Part shown: piece by piece, positions 1 to 9,023 of the stretch
Layout: each line of letters begins with the position of its first letter
How positions within the stretch are numbered: the first letter of the stretch is position 1
Assembly (NCBI GenBank): GCA_003165075.1
Contig: PLSM01000101.1
Coordinates: 1 to 54,482 of the forward strand
Length of the DNA: 54,482 nt
Direction of reading: 5' to 3'
Source of the DNA: Acidobacteriaceae bacterium
GTDB lineage: Bacteria > Acidobacteriota > Terriglobia > Terriglobales > Acidobacteriaceae
Program-made: the position numbers and the translations under genes
The notes under the pieces: generated by a model
What the model was told of the DNA's origin: nothing
The model's input: the letters and a program-made list of their open reading frames with translations, nothing else
Databases searched by the model: none

Positions 1-368
1 AATTCCGTCAAAGAGCGATGGTGAAATAGAAACCACTTCATATTATCTGTGTGGAGCTATACTACCGCGGGCACAGTACACCCATTAATACCCATAAATA
101 TTAATTTTTGATCCATAGGTATCAAGAGTAAGTAGGGAAATGCCTTCCCCTACCCCGTCCCAACCTAAAAGTGAAACCTCAATTGGCGGGCGAAAAGCGG
201 GCAGAGCGAAAAGAGTTTCAGAGAGGCAATCCGGCCCATCCGGCAACCTGGAAAAGGCTCCGAAACTACCCGGCTGCATACTCTCAAGAACCGGAGACCC
301 ACCCCGCCGGCAACAACTGACAACTGACAACCAGGCACAACCAGAGAGATCGTGAGCACAGTTCTGCC

Positions 369-411
369 GGGCGCACGCTTATGAGGTTTTGGGTCAGGCA
401 GGACGGAGAAC
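369..411. repeat. 42-bp interspersed repeat, copy 1
   Basis: A motif whose reverse strand reads GTTCTCCGTCCTGCCTGACC followed by an A-rich run and GC-rich end. Near-identical copies lie at 481-522 and, in opposite orientation, at 12843-12883. It marks the point where the left and right inverted repeats differ in length. Confidence 0.6.
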
Positions 412-459
412 TTGCTCTCATTGCAAATACGAAAGAGCCAGCAGGAGGCGCGACGCTGA

Positions 460-833
460 TTATGGGCGAAGCTTCGGCCTGGCGTGCGTGTGAGGTTTTT
501 TGGGTGAGGCAGGACGAAGAACCCTGGTGTTGTTCTCCGCCTGGTTGGCTACCGCCTGGCGGAAGATGTTGTACTCCCGTGAGTAGGGAGCGACATCGGC
601 CAGGATGGCCATCTTGTGGATGTCGGGATAGTCTTCGGGGTTGACTCCTTTTAACTCCGGATGAATGGCTTCGTAGCCTGCTCCTGGCAGGCGGGCGAAT
701 CCCTGGTCGACCTTGACGTAGGGATCTCCCACTCTGAAGTTGGTCAGGTAGTCATCCCCTGGCAACCAGTGAGGCATGTTGTTGGGTATTTCGTTGGCTT
801 GTGGAGAGAAGTCTTCGCGCTGGACAAACCGGC
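460..833 (-). pseudogene. C-terminal fragment of unrecognised protein, left copy
   Basis: The reading frame matches the fragment at 12573-12838 with only a Lys/Asn and an Arg/Gln difference in the shared part (motifs PHWLPGDDYL and KMAILADVAPYS). It begins abruptly at the inner edge of the inverted repeat, so the N-terminal part is missing. Past the common part it continues about 17 residues further than the right copy before entering the 42-bp repeat. I do not recognise the family. The tidy, aromatic-rich sequence looks like the end of a much larger protein, perhaps from a mobile element, but that is a guess. Confidence 0.6.
481..522. repeat. 42-bp interspersed repeat, copy 2
   Basis: Direct repeat of 369-411, offset by 112 bp. 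It overlaps the end of the gene fragment at 460-833, so the last residues of that reading frame come from the repeat and probably not from the ancestral protein. Confidence 0.6.
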
Positions 834-1009
834 AGCCAACACTTTCTCGACGGATTCCTCGATCCTACCGAGTTATCAGGACGAATCTTCTAGACACACC
901 GGAACCGAACCTGGATGAGTGATTTGGTCTGTTCTCGTCAAGTGAGGGCTAGTTTCCAGATTGTCCGTCATTAGCTTGGAACGCCACCGAGACTTTGACC
1001 TTGGCGACG

Positions 1010-4000
1010 CTACTGGTAGTTTCCAATCAGAACGAAGGGTGCCCAGTAATACGGATGAGAATAACCGGCATCATGCGCCGCGGACGTTGGCTCTGGTTCT
1101 ACTTGAAGGCCGCGGTTGCTTTCACCGCCCGGCGACGCGGAAGACCCACGCAGGAATGCGATCTGCGCCTGGCGCAATGCCTCCGCTTTGCCATCGTCGG
1201 GATGCTTTACCCATCTCGAATAGAAGTCGCTCATGATACGGCTGGTACTGGCGTCATTTACGTCCCACAGCGTGGCCATTACGGCTTCGGCACCCTTCTG
1301 CTGCGCAACCATGCCAAGACTGTCCATTTCCAGGCCGTTCCTCGACGTATAGTCTTTCGCCGTGCTGCAAGCCGAGAGCGTCAGAAGTCTTGTGCCGTGA
1401 AAGGCAACCGGGGAATTCTCTAAATCTGAAAGATTCCACTCGTATCCCTTCGTGTCTCCGTTGTTTTCTCCGCCCAGCATCAGAAACGGCTCTTCACCAT
1501 TGACGGCTTCCACCACAAAATGGCTGGCAATATGCACCACGGAGAAACTTTTGCCGGAGCCAAGCTCTGTCTTCAATGCAGCCAGCGTGAACTGTTCATC
1601 TGGCAGCAACCTTCCCTCCATCGGGCCATGCGATTCAGGCACCGCGGGATCGTGGACCACCGCATCCAACTCCGGCATCACGCCGGGAAGCGGCGGCAAG
1701 CCGCCGTAACTCTTTGACAGGCCCATTGCCAATACGCTGGGTTTGGACCCGTGCGTGAGCGGTGAATCCGTCATATGTCCGTAGCTCTCGGGCGTGAAGA
1801 GGACGTTGTTGAAGCGCTCGACCATGTAGTGGTGGCCATCGTAAAGCGCGCCCATCGGCAGGTAGCGCAGCACATCGTCCAAGGACCACAGCAGGGTCGG
1901 GACGCGGTCCCCTGCGTCGGAAGCCGTGTTTAAGGTCTTCAATTCATCTTCCAGGGGAGCTACGATCATGCCATAGAGCTGAGCCAACTGTGGCCTCGGA
2001 TCGGAGTTGCGCAAGCCCAGAACCTTGAGCACTTCCAGTGCTTTGCCGCGTAACTCGGCAGGGGTGGCTTGCAGTTCGAACTTTTTTCGCGCGCCGGAAG
2101 TGACCACGATTTCATAGGCGTGATCCTTTCCCAGCAAGAGCCGGATACCCAGCACATGCGGTCCCAGTTTTGTCATCGTGTTTTGCAGATAACTCTGCGC
2201 GGAATGATCGTCGCTCGAGACTCCAGCTGTTTGAGAGGCGTCCGACTTCCGCTCCAGATCCGGATAGATTGTCCCGTTGAAGTACGCCAGTATCGCTGAG
2301 TTTTCTTCGTCCATGCCTGCGATCAGTTTCTTCAGTCGAGCGTCCTCCTCGGGGGTGCGCGCCGCTTTGATCTGCAAGCCTGCCGCCTCAACACTGAGTT
2401 GCTCAAAGGCCAGCGCCTTCTTTTCCAAATCCGCCATGTCGCTCTGCGCCTTCCGCTGTGCGGCAGTGAGGTTCAACGATTCAATTTTGGCCGCGCCATC
2501 AGGAGTGGCGCTGCGCACAATGTCCCTCAACTCCTGTTCCTTGAGCAGGTCGAGAATCTCTTCGGCTTCGCCGAGCCGACCGGCCTCAATCAGAAGCTCC
2601 GCCAGCACGCGATAGGTCATCGACTTCGATTGCGCAAATCCAGATTGCAGATCCTTATCCATCCCTGAAATGTTATTGCGAATCTGTTCGTAAGCGCTCA
2701 CCGCTTCCATCCCAAAGAAGATTGCGTCCTCGGGGCGATGCTGGTCGCGCAAGCCGATCATCAGCGTGGTTTCAATTCCACCTTGAATCTCCGGATCGCC
2801 CGCGGCCGTCGCCAAAGACAAAGCCGCCAGTTCGCTCGCCAGCGCCTTTTCTGGCTCTTTCCGCGCCGAGTATGCCCAGCCGATGGTCATCATCGCCAGC
2901 GCTTCGCCGCGCCGGTCCTCGACTTCATGCCAGATGTGCAGCGCCTCGCTGTCATATTCCAGTGCCTTGCCTGTTTCTCCCAGGTTGGAATAATCCCGGC
3001 CCATGTTGTTCAGCGTCATCGCTTCGCCGCGCCGGGTCCCAGTCTCGCGCCAGATCGGCAACGCCTGCTCGCTGTATTCCAGTGCCTTTCGCGGCTGACC
3101 CATGTCGGCATAGGCCCTGCCGATATCGTTGAGAGCCATCCCCTCCCCGATGCGATTTCCTGTTTCGCGCCAGATCGGCAACGCTTGGTTGTAGTAGTCC
3201 ATAGCCGTCTGCTGTTGCCCCAGATCACGATACAGGCGCCCTGTGTTGTTCAGGGTGAGCGCTTCGGCCTGCCGGTTGCCGATCGTACGCGACATCGACA
3301 GCGCCTGGTTAAAAGCTTGAAGGGACTTCTGCTTCTGCCCCAGGTCGGCGTACGCTCTGCCCATGCTGTTCAAGGTCAGCGCCTCGCCACCCTGCTCTCC
3401 CACGTCGCGCCACATGGCGAGCGCCTGATTGAAATAATTAAAGGCCTCCTGCTCCCGTCCCATGGCGGAGTATGTTTCTCCTAGATTGTCCAGTGTGTTC
3501 GCCTCGCCGGCGCGGCCGCCCGCCTCCTTCAGGTTCGCCGGCAGCGCTTCGCTCAGTTCCCGGAGAGCCTTCAGCTGCCTCAGGTTGCGCAGCATGTCCT
3601 TCCTGTCGAGCATCCGCCCCCCGCGCTGCCCACTGTCTACGTCGTGCCAGATCGTCAGCGCCTCATTCAGGTCATTCAGCGCCTCTTCCCGCCGACCCAG
3701 GTCGTTACAAGCCCTGCCGATATTGGTCAGCGTGCTGGCTTCCGCTTGCCGAATCCCCAGGTTGTGCCAAATGGGCAACGTCTGGTCGAACAGCGCCAAT
3801 GCGTGGTGCTGCTGGCCGAGGTCGCTGTAGACCCGGCCCATGGTGTTCTGCGCCATTGCCTGGGCGGCCTGGTTACCCGCGTTCTGTTCAATCGACAAGG
3901 CCTCGTTGAGGCAATTCAGCGCCTTTTGCATCTGCCCTGCTTGCCTGTATAGATAGCCAAGCACAATCAGCTCAAATCCTTCATCGCTCACGCGTCGAGC

Positions 4001-4138
4001 CGCCCGCGCTTCCGCGAGCACTTGTTCATGCTGGGTGATCTGATCAAGTACCGGCGAACTCTGCGAATTGGCCACCGTAACCGCAAGCAGCCCCAAGCCC
4101 AGACATGCCATCACTCGAACGTTCTGCGCCAAATACAT
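1010..4138 (-). CDS. Exported TPR-CHAT domain protease
   Basis: 1042 residues. The N-terminus is hydrophobic and reads as a Sec signal peptide ending near residue 27. Residues of about 50-450 form at least nine tetratricopeptide repeats with the recurring pattern of a Gly-rich turn plus Ala-Leu helix; the DNA of this part is visibly repetitive for that reason. A linker with helical character follows, then a C-terminal CHAT domain (clan CD cysteine protease, caspase/separase relatives). The catalytic dyad is intact: His in VVHIASHF (about His873) and Cys in LTLSACSTA (about Cys924). The ATG is preceded by a strong GGAGGGA site. It is the last gene of the leftward island cluster, 84 bp after the hydrolase gene. 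CHAT proteases are usually cytoplasmic effectors, so export is notable. The substrate is unknown; the neighbouring exported caspase and Tat proteins are candidates. Confidence 0.88.
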   Translation of the reverse strand: MYLAQNVRVMACLGLGLLAVTVANSQSSPVLDQITQHEQVLAEARAARRVSDEGFELIVLGYLYRQAGQMQKALNCLNEALSIEQNAGNQAAQAMAQNTMGRVYSDLGQQHHALALFDQTLPIWHNLGIRQAEASTLTNIGRACNDLGRREEALNDLNEALTIWHDVDSGQRGGRMLDRKDMLRNLRQLKALRELSEALPANLKEAGGRAGEANTLDNLGETYSAMGREQEAFNYFNQALAMWRDVGEQGGEALTLNSMGRAYADLGQKQKSLQAFNQALSMSRTIGNRQAEALTLNNTGRLYRDLGQQQTAMDYYNQALPIWRETGNRIGEGMALNDIGRAYADMGQPRKALEYSEQALPIWRETGTRRGEAMTLNNMGRDYSNLGETGKALEYDSEALHIWHEVEDRRGEALAMMTIGWAYSARKEPEKALASELAALSLATAAGDPEIQGGIETTLMIGLRDQHRPEDAIFFGMEAVSAYEQIRNNISGMDKDLQSGFAQSKSMTYRVLAELLIEAGRLGEAEEILDLLKEQELRDIVRSATPDGAAKIESLNLTAAQRKAQSDMADLEKKALAFEQLSVEAAGLQIKAARTPEEDARLKKLIAGMDEENSAILAYFNGTIYPDLERKSDASQTAGVSSDDHSAQSYLQNTMTKLGPHVLGIRLLLGKDHAYEIVVTSGARKKFELQATPAELRGKALEVLKVLGLRNSDPRPQLAQLYGMIVAPLEDELKTLNTASDAGDRVPTLLWSLDDVLRYLPMGALYDGHHYMVERFNNVLFTPESYGHMTDSPLTHGSKPSVLAMGLSKSYGGLPPLPGVMPELDAVVHDPAVPESHGPMEGRLLPDEQFTLAALKTELGSGKSFSVVHIASHFVVEAVNGEEPFLMLGGENNGDTKGYEWNLSDLENSPVAFHGTRLLTLSACSTAKDYTSRNGLEMDSLGMVAQQKGAEAVMATLWDVNDASTSRIMSDFYSRWVKHPDDGKAEALRQAQIAFLRGSSASPGGESNRGLQVEPEPTSAAHDAGYSHPYYWAPFVLIGNYQ

Positions 4139-4222
4139 CTTTCTCCCTCCGTTCGCAGGGTTGACGCGTCATGAGTCAGTCGGTCTTACTCTTCCCTCAT
4201 CGCAGCCATGAACCGGCATCGA

Positions 4223-5092
4223 TCATCTTGCAACCAAATGCTCACGCAGGAATGCCACCACTTTGGTTACCGAATCGTTCGTTGCCTCGGGGTTCCATCT
4301 TATGTGGGCTCTCATCCCTTTGGCGGCCGGATCGAATAAGTTCATTTCGGGTCCATTGAGGTTGAAACCGTGCGTACTACCCGCATATTCAACCGTGATC
4401 AGTTGGAAATTGTATTTTTTCGCGAGCAGGCTTTTGAGTTCCGGAACGGCCTTGCCCTCGCCGTAAGAGTCCTCGGTTCCGTAAAAGATGATCATCGGAC
4501 TGCCGGTCAGCTTGCTGCCGCTCGCTTCAAACTCTTTTGTGAAGTGGTTGCACACCGGGTAGAACATAACAAACGCAACGAATCCCTTGTCATCTCCCAT
4601 CCAATGTCTAACATTGGTCTCCATGGCTGTTCTCAAGGCTATGTTGCCGCCCAAAGAAAAGCCCATAATGCCGATGCGGTTGGGATCGACGGAGGGTAGT
4701 TTTCGCAATTCCTTTAGCGCCGCGAAAGCCATCGGCAGAAAAGAGTTGGGGTTTGGCCGGTCCGTAGTGCCCTTGAAAATCCCCGTCTTGAAGTCGACTT
4801 CGAAAATCCCAATTCCCGCATCGAGGAGCGGTTGGCGATAAAGCACGCCGCGCCGGTCGATTCCCGTGGATCCGTGAATCAAAACGATTGCAGGAACCGG
4901 ACTCGAAGCGTCTTTCGGGAGGTAAAGTGTGCCCGACAATCTGTAGAGTTGGTTGGGATCGAGCGAAGAAAAGTCAATCTTCGTCCCCGCCGCGGATGCA
5001 CGAGCAGGTATGACAAAAATAGTCATAAAACCCAATGCAAGTAGTCCGACTCGCTTCCAGTCTTTCATCCTCAGCCCCCCCATCAGCTTCAT
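4223..5092 (-). CDS. Exported alpha/beta hydrolase, dienelactone hydrolase-like
   Basis: 289 residues. It has an N-terminal signal peptide (hydrophobic stretch at about 14-34, cleavage near ASAAG). The alpha/beta-hydrolase fold is supported by an oxyanion HG in LIHGSTG (about 72-77), a nucleophile elbow GFSLGG with Ser146, an acid in YGTEDSYG (Asp208) and the final His in STHGFN (His241). The dienelactone hydrolase clade often uses Cys as nucleophile; here it is Ser, so esterase or peptidase-like activity is equally possible. The start at 5092 has AGGAAGAGG just upstream. A second Met at codon 9 also fits a signal peptide. It lies 51 bp after the Tat protein gene and 84 bp before the CHAT gene, so it is probably cotranscribed with them. 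Confidence 0.82.
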   Translation of the reverse strand: MKLMGGLRMKDWKRVGLLALGFMTIFVIPARASAAGTKIDFSSLDPNQLYRLSGTLYLPKDASSPVPAIVLIHGSTGIDRRGVLYRQPLLDAGIGIFEVDFKTGIFKGTTDRPNPNSFLPMAFAALKELRKLPSVDPNRIGIMGFSLGGNIALRTAMETNVRHWMGDDKGFVAFVMFYPVCNHFTKEFEASGSKLTGSPMIIFYGTEDSYGEGKAVPELKSLLAKKYNFQLITVEYAGSTHGFNLNGPEMNLFDPAAKGMRAHIRWNPEATNDSVTKVVAFLREHLVAR

Positions 5093-5143
5093 GTTTCCTC
5101 TTCCTGGTTCAAGGTTGGTGCCATGCCGACCGCTTCTACCCGC

Positions 5144-6334
5144 TCATTCTGTCGGCCCTTGGGAAGGACATCGGTCACATTTTTTCTTGCCGCCCTTTTG
5201 TGATTTGCCGCTGCTATGTGATTTTTTGCTATCGCTTTCAGAAGCTTCAGTGCTGCCCTTCGAGCCAGCTTGTTTGCCCGTGGATGAGGCTTCGAGAGGC
5301 TGCACACTCACTCGCATTGAAGCGTACGTGATGCCAGGGATGGCGCTCTCCGCGCGCGCTGGCAGCGGAAGATTCAAATCCACATCCTTGCGCACCAAGT
5401 AACCCTGCACCAAATCCAGATTGGGCAGTTCCTTGGCTAACTCTTCCGTATGTTCCTGCGGAACCATCAGGTAGTCGCCGGAGAGCAACCCCAGATAGTG
5501 ATCTTCCCGATCGGGATCGGTAAACGCCTGCTGAGTGGCAACGGCGGTAGTCAGATTGCCAGCCATAATGAACCGGGTGCGATCTTCCCAATAACTGAGC
5601 ACTTGGGTAAAAGCGCTAAGTGCCGGTACGCTGATTGCCGGCAAGGTAACCAAGGGGGCGATCACCTTTGCTCCCTGCATCATTACATTGAGCGCCTTCA
5701 CAAACACTGAAGTGGCTGCAGCCTTTGAAACATTCACGGCCAGTTTTCCCGTGCCTTGCGTAAGAAGTATCTTGCTGGTGCCCTGTGTTGCCTGCGGGTT
5801 TCTGAATCCCAACTGATCGAGCGAAACCTTGCCGGCCTTGTCCGGCGTCAGCGATGCAATGGCCGTCCACGCCAGTGGAGCGATGATGTTCATGTAAGGA
5901 TATATCTGGGTAGTATCCACGCGAAGCTGCGCTGCGCGCACCTTGGCTTCGCTAGTGCCGTTCCCGGGACGGTATTGCGAGAGAGCAATGCTTACGGCCA
6001 CATCGCCGCTGTGATCCAGCAATTCCTCTTTTCCAATATCTGTGGCATAGCGCAGTTTCTTCGTGTCGCTCCTATAGTGCAGATACTGCGTTTCCGCGTC
6101 CGGATCAGGAAGCTGATCTTTCGGCCCTCGCGAGGCAGCCTTTTGTCCATAGTTGCGGCTGTATGGATTCACGGAGTCGAAGAACCCGTTCCAGAAATCG
6201 TAGGAGTCGTGCGGCGTATCCTCAGTAGCGGACTGCGGAGCGGTGCTTTGCGCGGCCGCAAGTTCGGGCAGCAACGCCACAAGCAGGCCGAGGGCTGAGG
6301 CATCGGTAACAAAAGCACGTCTGGAAATGGACAT
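5144..6334 (-). CDS. Tat-exported protein of unknown family, paralogue 1
   Basis: 396 residues from an ATG with AAGGAG seven to eight bases upstream. The N-terminus carries a twin-arginine signal (SRRAFV followed by a hydrophobic run and AAAQS). The mature part begins with an aromatic DSYDFWNGFFDSVNP motif and later has WEDRTRFIMAGNL and DLVQGYLVRKD. It is a clear paralogue of 9024-10085; the two flank the caspase gene. Unlike the paralogue it ends in a roughly 40-residue low-complexity Lys/Ser/Gly tail with a CxxC pair (KKKCDRCPS). I recognise no catalytic motif. Tat export implies folding, possibly with a cofactor, before translocation. Being sandwiched between caspase and CHAT genes, it could be a substrate, adaptor or structural partner; this is inference. 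Confidence 0.75.
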   Translation of the reverse strand: MSISRRAFVTDASALGLLVALLPELAAAQSTAPQSATEDTPHDSYDFWNGFFDSVNPYSRNYGQKAASRGPKDQLPDPDAETQYLHYRSDTKKLRYATDIGKEELLDHSGDVAVSIALSQYRPGNGTSEAKVRAAQLRVDTTQIYPYMNIIAPLAWTAIASLTPDKAGKVSLDQLGFRNPQATQGTSKILLTQGTGKLAVNVSKAAATSVFVKALNVMMQGAKVIAPLVTLPAISVPALSAFTQVLSYWEDRTRFIMAGNLTTAVATQQAFTDPDREDHYLGLLSGDYLMVPQEHTEELAKELPNLDLVQGYLVRKDVDLNLPLPARAESAIPGITYASMRVSVQPLEASSTGKQAGSKGSTEASESDSKKSHSSGKSQKGGKKKCDRCPSQGPTE

Positions 6335-6404
6335 GGTCGTTCTCCTTAAAAAGATCCGAGACCCCGCTATGCGAGTTGTTGACTGACGCAATAGCGCATT
6401 GCGT

Positions 6405-8810
6405 TCACTTGGTTGTGTCCTTTGGAATACTGCGAATGGTTGTCAGCGATATGCCCCAGTTAGTGGGTATTTCGCCAGAAAGGCCACGGGTTCCACTACT
6501 AGTCGACGTCAGGAGCCTTTCGAGAGGTGATTCCATAGCCTTCGCTCCACGCGTGGACGCGCCTTCGAAATTCAGCGCGTAGGGATCGGGAAGGGGCTGC
6601 GCGGTGCTCAGCAGAATGAGCGTATCCACGCCATAAGGCGCCCCAATGCGCAGGGTGCGCGCACCCGGCAGCACAAACTGACGGCTGTTGTCAGCCGCGC
6701 TGGGAAACTGGTTTTCCCCGTAGTCAAGCGGATAGAGCAGTGAGCCCTTGCCATGGCAATCGATGTCCAGAATGTAGACCCAGCGCTTCTCGATGACGCG
6801 ATCCTTGGAGCGCAGGGCCATCTTCAGCACTTCGCCCTGGCGTGCGGGCTGCTCGGCTGTTATCGGCGATTCGTCAGATGCGTGCACCATGGCCAGTGTG
6901 TAGTAGTCGGCCGTGGATGCGTCGGCGGGGCTTTCTGCCAGCTCAAGCCAGCCGTGTACTTTGGCCAGCAAACCTGCAGACTTGTTCAGCGCCTTACCTC
7001 CCTCGTCTAGACCGCTCGCGTCGGTAACCACAACCCAGCCGCTGCGCACTGGATACTGCGATGTGGAGGAGCAGCCCGGGCTGTGATCCGCCGGAATAGA
7101 CGCAGGTGGACCGGCGGAAAGTTCGCTTTTGTGGAACCATGCATACGCCGGACCATCGCTGGTCAACGTTCCGGTGAGTGCGTAGTCGGCGCGGGCAAGA
7201 TCGGGCGATTTTTGAACCGCGCTGTTGCCATCGGCGGGTAAAAGCTTCGCGGTCAGCTCACGCGGCGGTGGAAGGTTGACCCACAGCCTGGCGCTGGCAG
7301 GGAGATGCTTCTTCAACGCATCCGTCGTTAGCTGCGTGCCGACTGCGGTGGGGGAATGCGAACCGGCTTGTTCGAGCGTCCAATTTGTGCCGTCCCAGCA
7401 GAGGATGTGTGTCCACGGTTCCTCGGCTGGATCGGAGACGAAAGCAATTCCTGAGGCGCGGATCTGCGATACGACGGCAAGAATCTCGTCATCACCAAGA
7501 TTGGCGGGCCAATTCCAGACGTGCAACGGCACCGATTCCGCCGGAATCCATTTCGTCAGCTCGAAAATATCTCCGGGAGCTACCTTGGCGCCGGACGGGC
7601 CGATGACGGTGGTTGACGAACGCGCGATGCCCTCGAGCTCTGTCACGCGAAGTTTGACGCTCTGCCCCCTTCCGTCCAAAACCATCGATGTAAATTCGCT
7701 GCCGACGCCAACGCTGGAAGCACGGCCAATGTCCATCCACACATTGCCGTCCTCGTCGGTTTGAAGCGCCGCGGCGCGTGCCTTTCCTGTGTTCGCAGCC
7801 GTTCCTCCAAAAAGTGGTTCCTGCCTCCGCGCGGTCTCCGCGTCCAAATCAGGCTCCTGGCCGGAGATCCCGCTGCCCTCGAGCACGGCCTTCACGCGCT
7901 GATAAACGATGGAGGCCGGCGAATCGGCGGGCAAGGCCAGGAGCGCCTCAATCAGTGCCGCGGTAAACGCTCCATGCGGCTCGGTTACTTTGTCCGTCAG
8001 AGGCATTTCCTGCGCCGCTTGATCCTGTTGCGCAGCGGAGAACACGAGCGCCGGGTTGTCCTTGCGCTCGGTGGGCGCGGGCTGCGGCTGCCCATCGGCA
8101 AGCGTGTCGGGAGCTTCCGCAATATCGCGGGGATCATAGGCCAGAGTACGCGCGCGGTACCTGGGGCCGATACCGCGGCTGATGCCGCCGCTGTGGCAAC
8201 TGTCAAAGATCACTGTAAGGTGAATGCCCTTGTCCAGCACCGCATTGAAGATGCGGGTCATCTCGCGGTCACGCACATCGTAACCGCCCTTGTAGGCATT
8301 GGCAGGAACCAGCGTGCTGTCTGCGTGCACATATTTGCCATTTACCAGCACGGTGAGCTTGGTGCCCTTCGAATTTACGCGCAGGGAGCCGTGGCTGGCA
8401 TCATAAAAAACTACGGTGTCGCCTGACCGCGGCACATCCACAAGATACTTCTGCATCGCGGCAAGGATGCCGTCGCGATCGGTCTGTGCGGCGGGCAGCA
8501 CCATAACTCCAGGCTGCGGTCGAGGCGGCGCCGGATTAGTGAGCAAGACCACTTGATTCGCTGGAAAACTGAATTTCGGATTGGTGAGAAGATCGGCCAT
8601 GGCCTGCGCATCGTTGACCGCGCCGTCCAGGTTCTCAAAGTGATTTATCTCACATCGGCCATAGGTGCACCCGGCGGGATGTTGTGCCTGGGTTCCTTCG
8701 GGCTGGTAGGTATTGATGCCGATGAGTAGTGCCCGTTGCGTCTGCGGCGAAGCCCGCGCTCCAGAGAACAGGCATAAACACGCCGTAAGAGCCGCAACTT
8801 GCACTTTCAT
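6405..8810 (-). CDS. Exported caspase-like protease with DUF4384-like C-terminus
   Basis: 801 residues from the ATG at 8810, chosen because it gives a clean signal peptide (MKVQVAALTACLCLFSGARA) and has GAGG upstream; a longer frame exists but its N-terminus is not protein-like. Residues of about 25-350 form a peptidase C14 (caspase/metacaspase) domain: RALLIGIN strand, DAQAMADLL helix, catalytic His140 in FYDASHGS and catalytic Cys205 in IFDSCHSGG. The usual SGHG around the His is replaced by ASHG. After a long linker, residues from about 640 contain a DUF4384-like segment (WVYILDIDCHGKGSLLYP near 677). Related proteins in other bacteria often join these two domains. It lies 70 bp upstream of the Tat paralogue 1 gene. 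Likely cleavage after Arg or Lys, by analogy with metacaspases, is not shown by the sequence. Confidence 0.87.
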   Translation of the reverse strand: MKVQVAALTACLCLFSGARASPQTQRALLIGINTYQPEGTQAQHPAGCTYGRCEINHFENLDGAVNDAQAMADLLTNPKFSFPANQVVLLTNPAPPRPQPGVMVLPAAQTDRDGILAAMQKYLVDVPRSGDTVVFYDASHGSLRVNSKGTKLTVLVNGKYVHADSTLVPANAYKGGYDVRDREMTRIFNAVLDKGIHLTVIFDSCHSGGISRGIGPRYRARTLAYDPRDIAEAPDTLADGQPQPAPTERKDNPALVFSAAQQDQAAQEMPLTDKVTEPHGAFTAALIEALLALPADSPASIVYQRVKAVLEGSGISGQEPDLDAETARRQEPLFGGTAANTGKARAAALQTDEDGNVWMDIGRASSVGVGSEFTSMVLDGRGQSVKLRVTELEGIARSSTTVIGPSGAKVAPGDIFELTKWIPAESVPLHVWNWPANLGDDEILAVVSQIRASGIAFVSDPAEEPWTHILCWDGTNWTLEQAGSHSPTAVGTQLTTDALKKHLPASARLWVNLPPPRELTAKLLPADGNSAVQKSPDLARADYALTGTLTSDGPAYAWFHKSELSAGPPASIPADHSPGCSSTSQYPVRSGWVVVTDASGLDEGGKALNKSAGLLAKVHGWLELAESPADASTADYYTLAMVHASDESPITAEQPARQGEVLKMALRSKDRVIEKRWVYILDIDCHGKGSLLYPLDYGENQFPSAADNSRQFVLPGARTLRIGAPYGVDTLILLSTAQPLPDPYALNFEGASTRGAKAMESPLERLLTSTSSGTRGLSGEIPTNWGISLTTIRSIPKDTTK

Positions 8811-8837
8811 ATGCGCCTCGTCAAAGAAACTGCCGAA

Positions 8838-8869
8838 AGTATAATCCCCGCTACTCCCTAAAGAATCAA
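8838..8869 (-). promoter_or_regulatory. Possible promoter of the caspase gene
   Basis: On the minus strand TTGATT is followed after 17 bp by GATTAT, overlapping TATACT, with the ATG about 28 bp further on. The 213-bp gap before the caspase gene is the largest inside the cluster after the one behind the regulator, so an internal promoter is reasonable. The match is by eye only. Confidence 0.35.
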
Positions 8870-9023
8870 GACGTATTTTTGAGTTGAAAGTTGTGATTCT
8901 TTCTAGCTGCACCCAGCTGAACGCCGCTCCTCCGCCCCTCCGGATTGGCGCTAATCCAATCTCTCCTGGAACTGCCAATGAAAGACGTTGATCTAACTGC
9001 TCACCTTAACAGTGGCCTTGTGG

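Larger units (their letters stand above)
1..833. repeat. Left copy of a large inverted repeat
   Basis: The reverse complement of this stretch matches 12573-13256 almost base for base. It includes the end of an unrecognised gene, its 3' flank and the outer segment that begins at the window edge. The inner limit is near 833, after which the two copies diverge abruptly. The left copy carries about 150 extra bases (roughly 390-560) that contain a duplicated 42-bp motif. The repeat may continue beyond base 1. Confidence 0.9.

Noticed and set aside
2700..4000. Apparent tandem DNA repeats
   Set aside because: They are the coding sequence of TPR units of about 120 bp each and not a CRISPR array or satellite.
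8811..8978. N-terminal extension of the caspase frame
   Set aside because: Composition is not protein-like, it lies upstream of a proper signal peptide with ribosome site, and a promoter-like sequence sits inside it.
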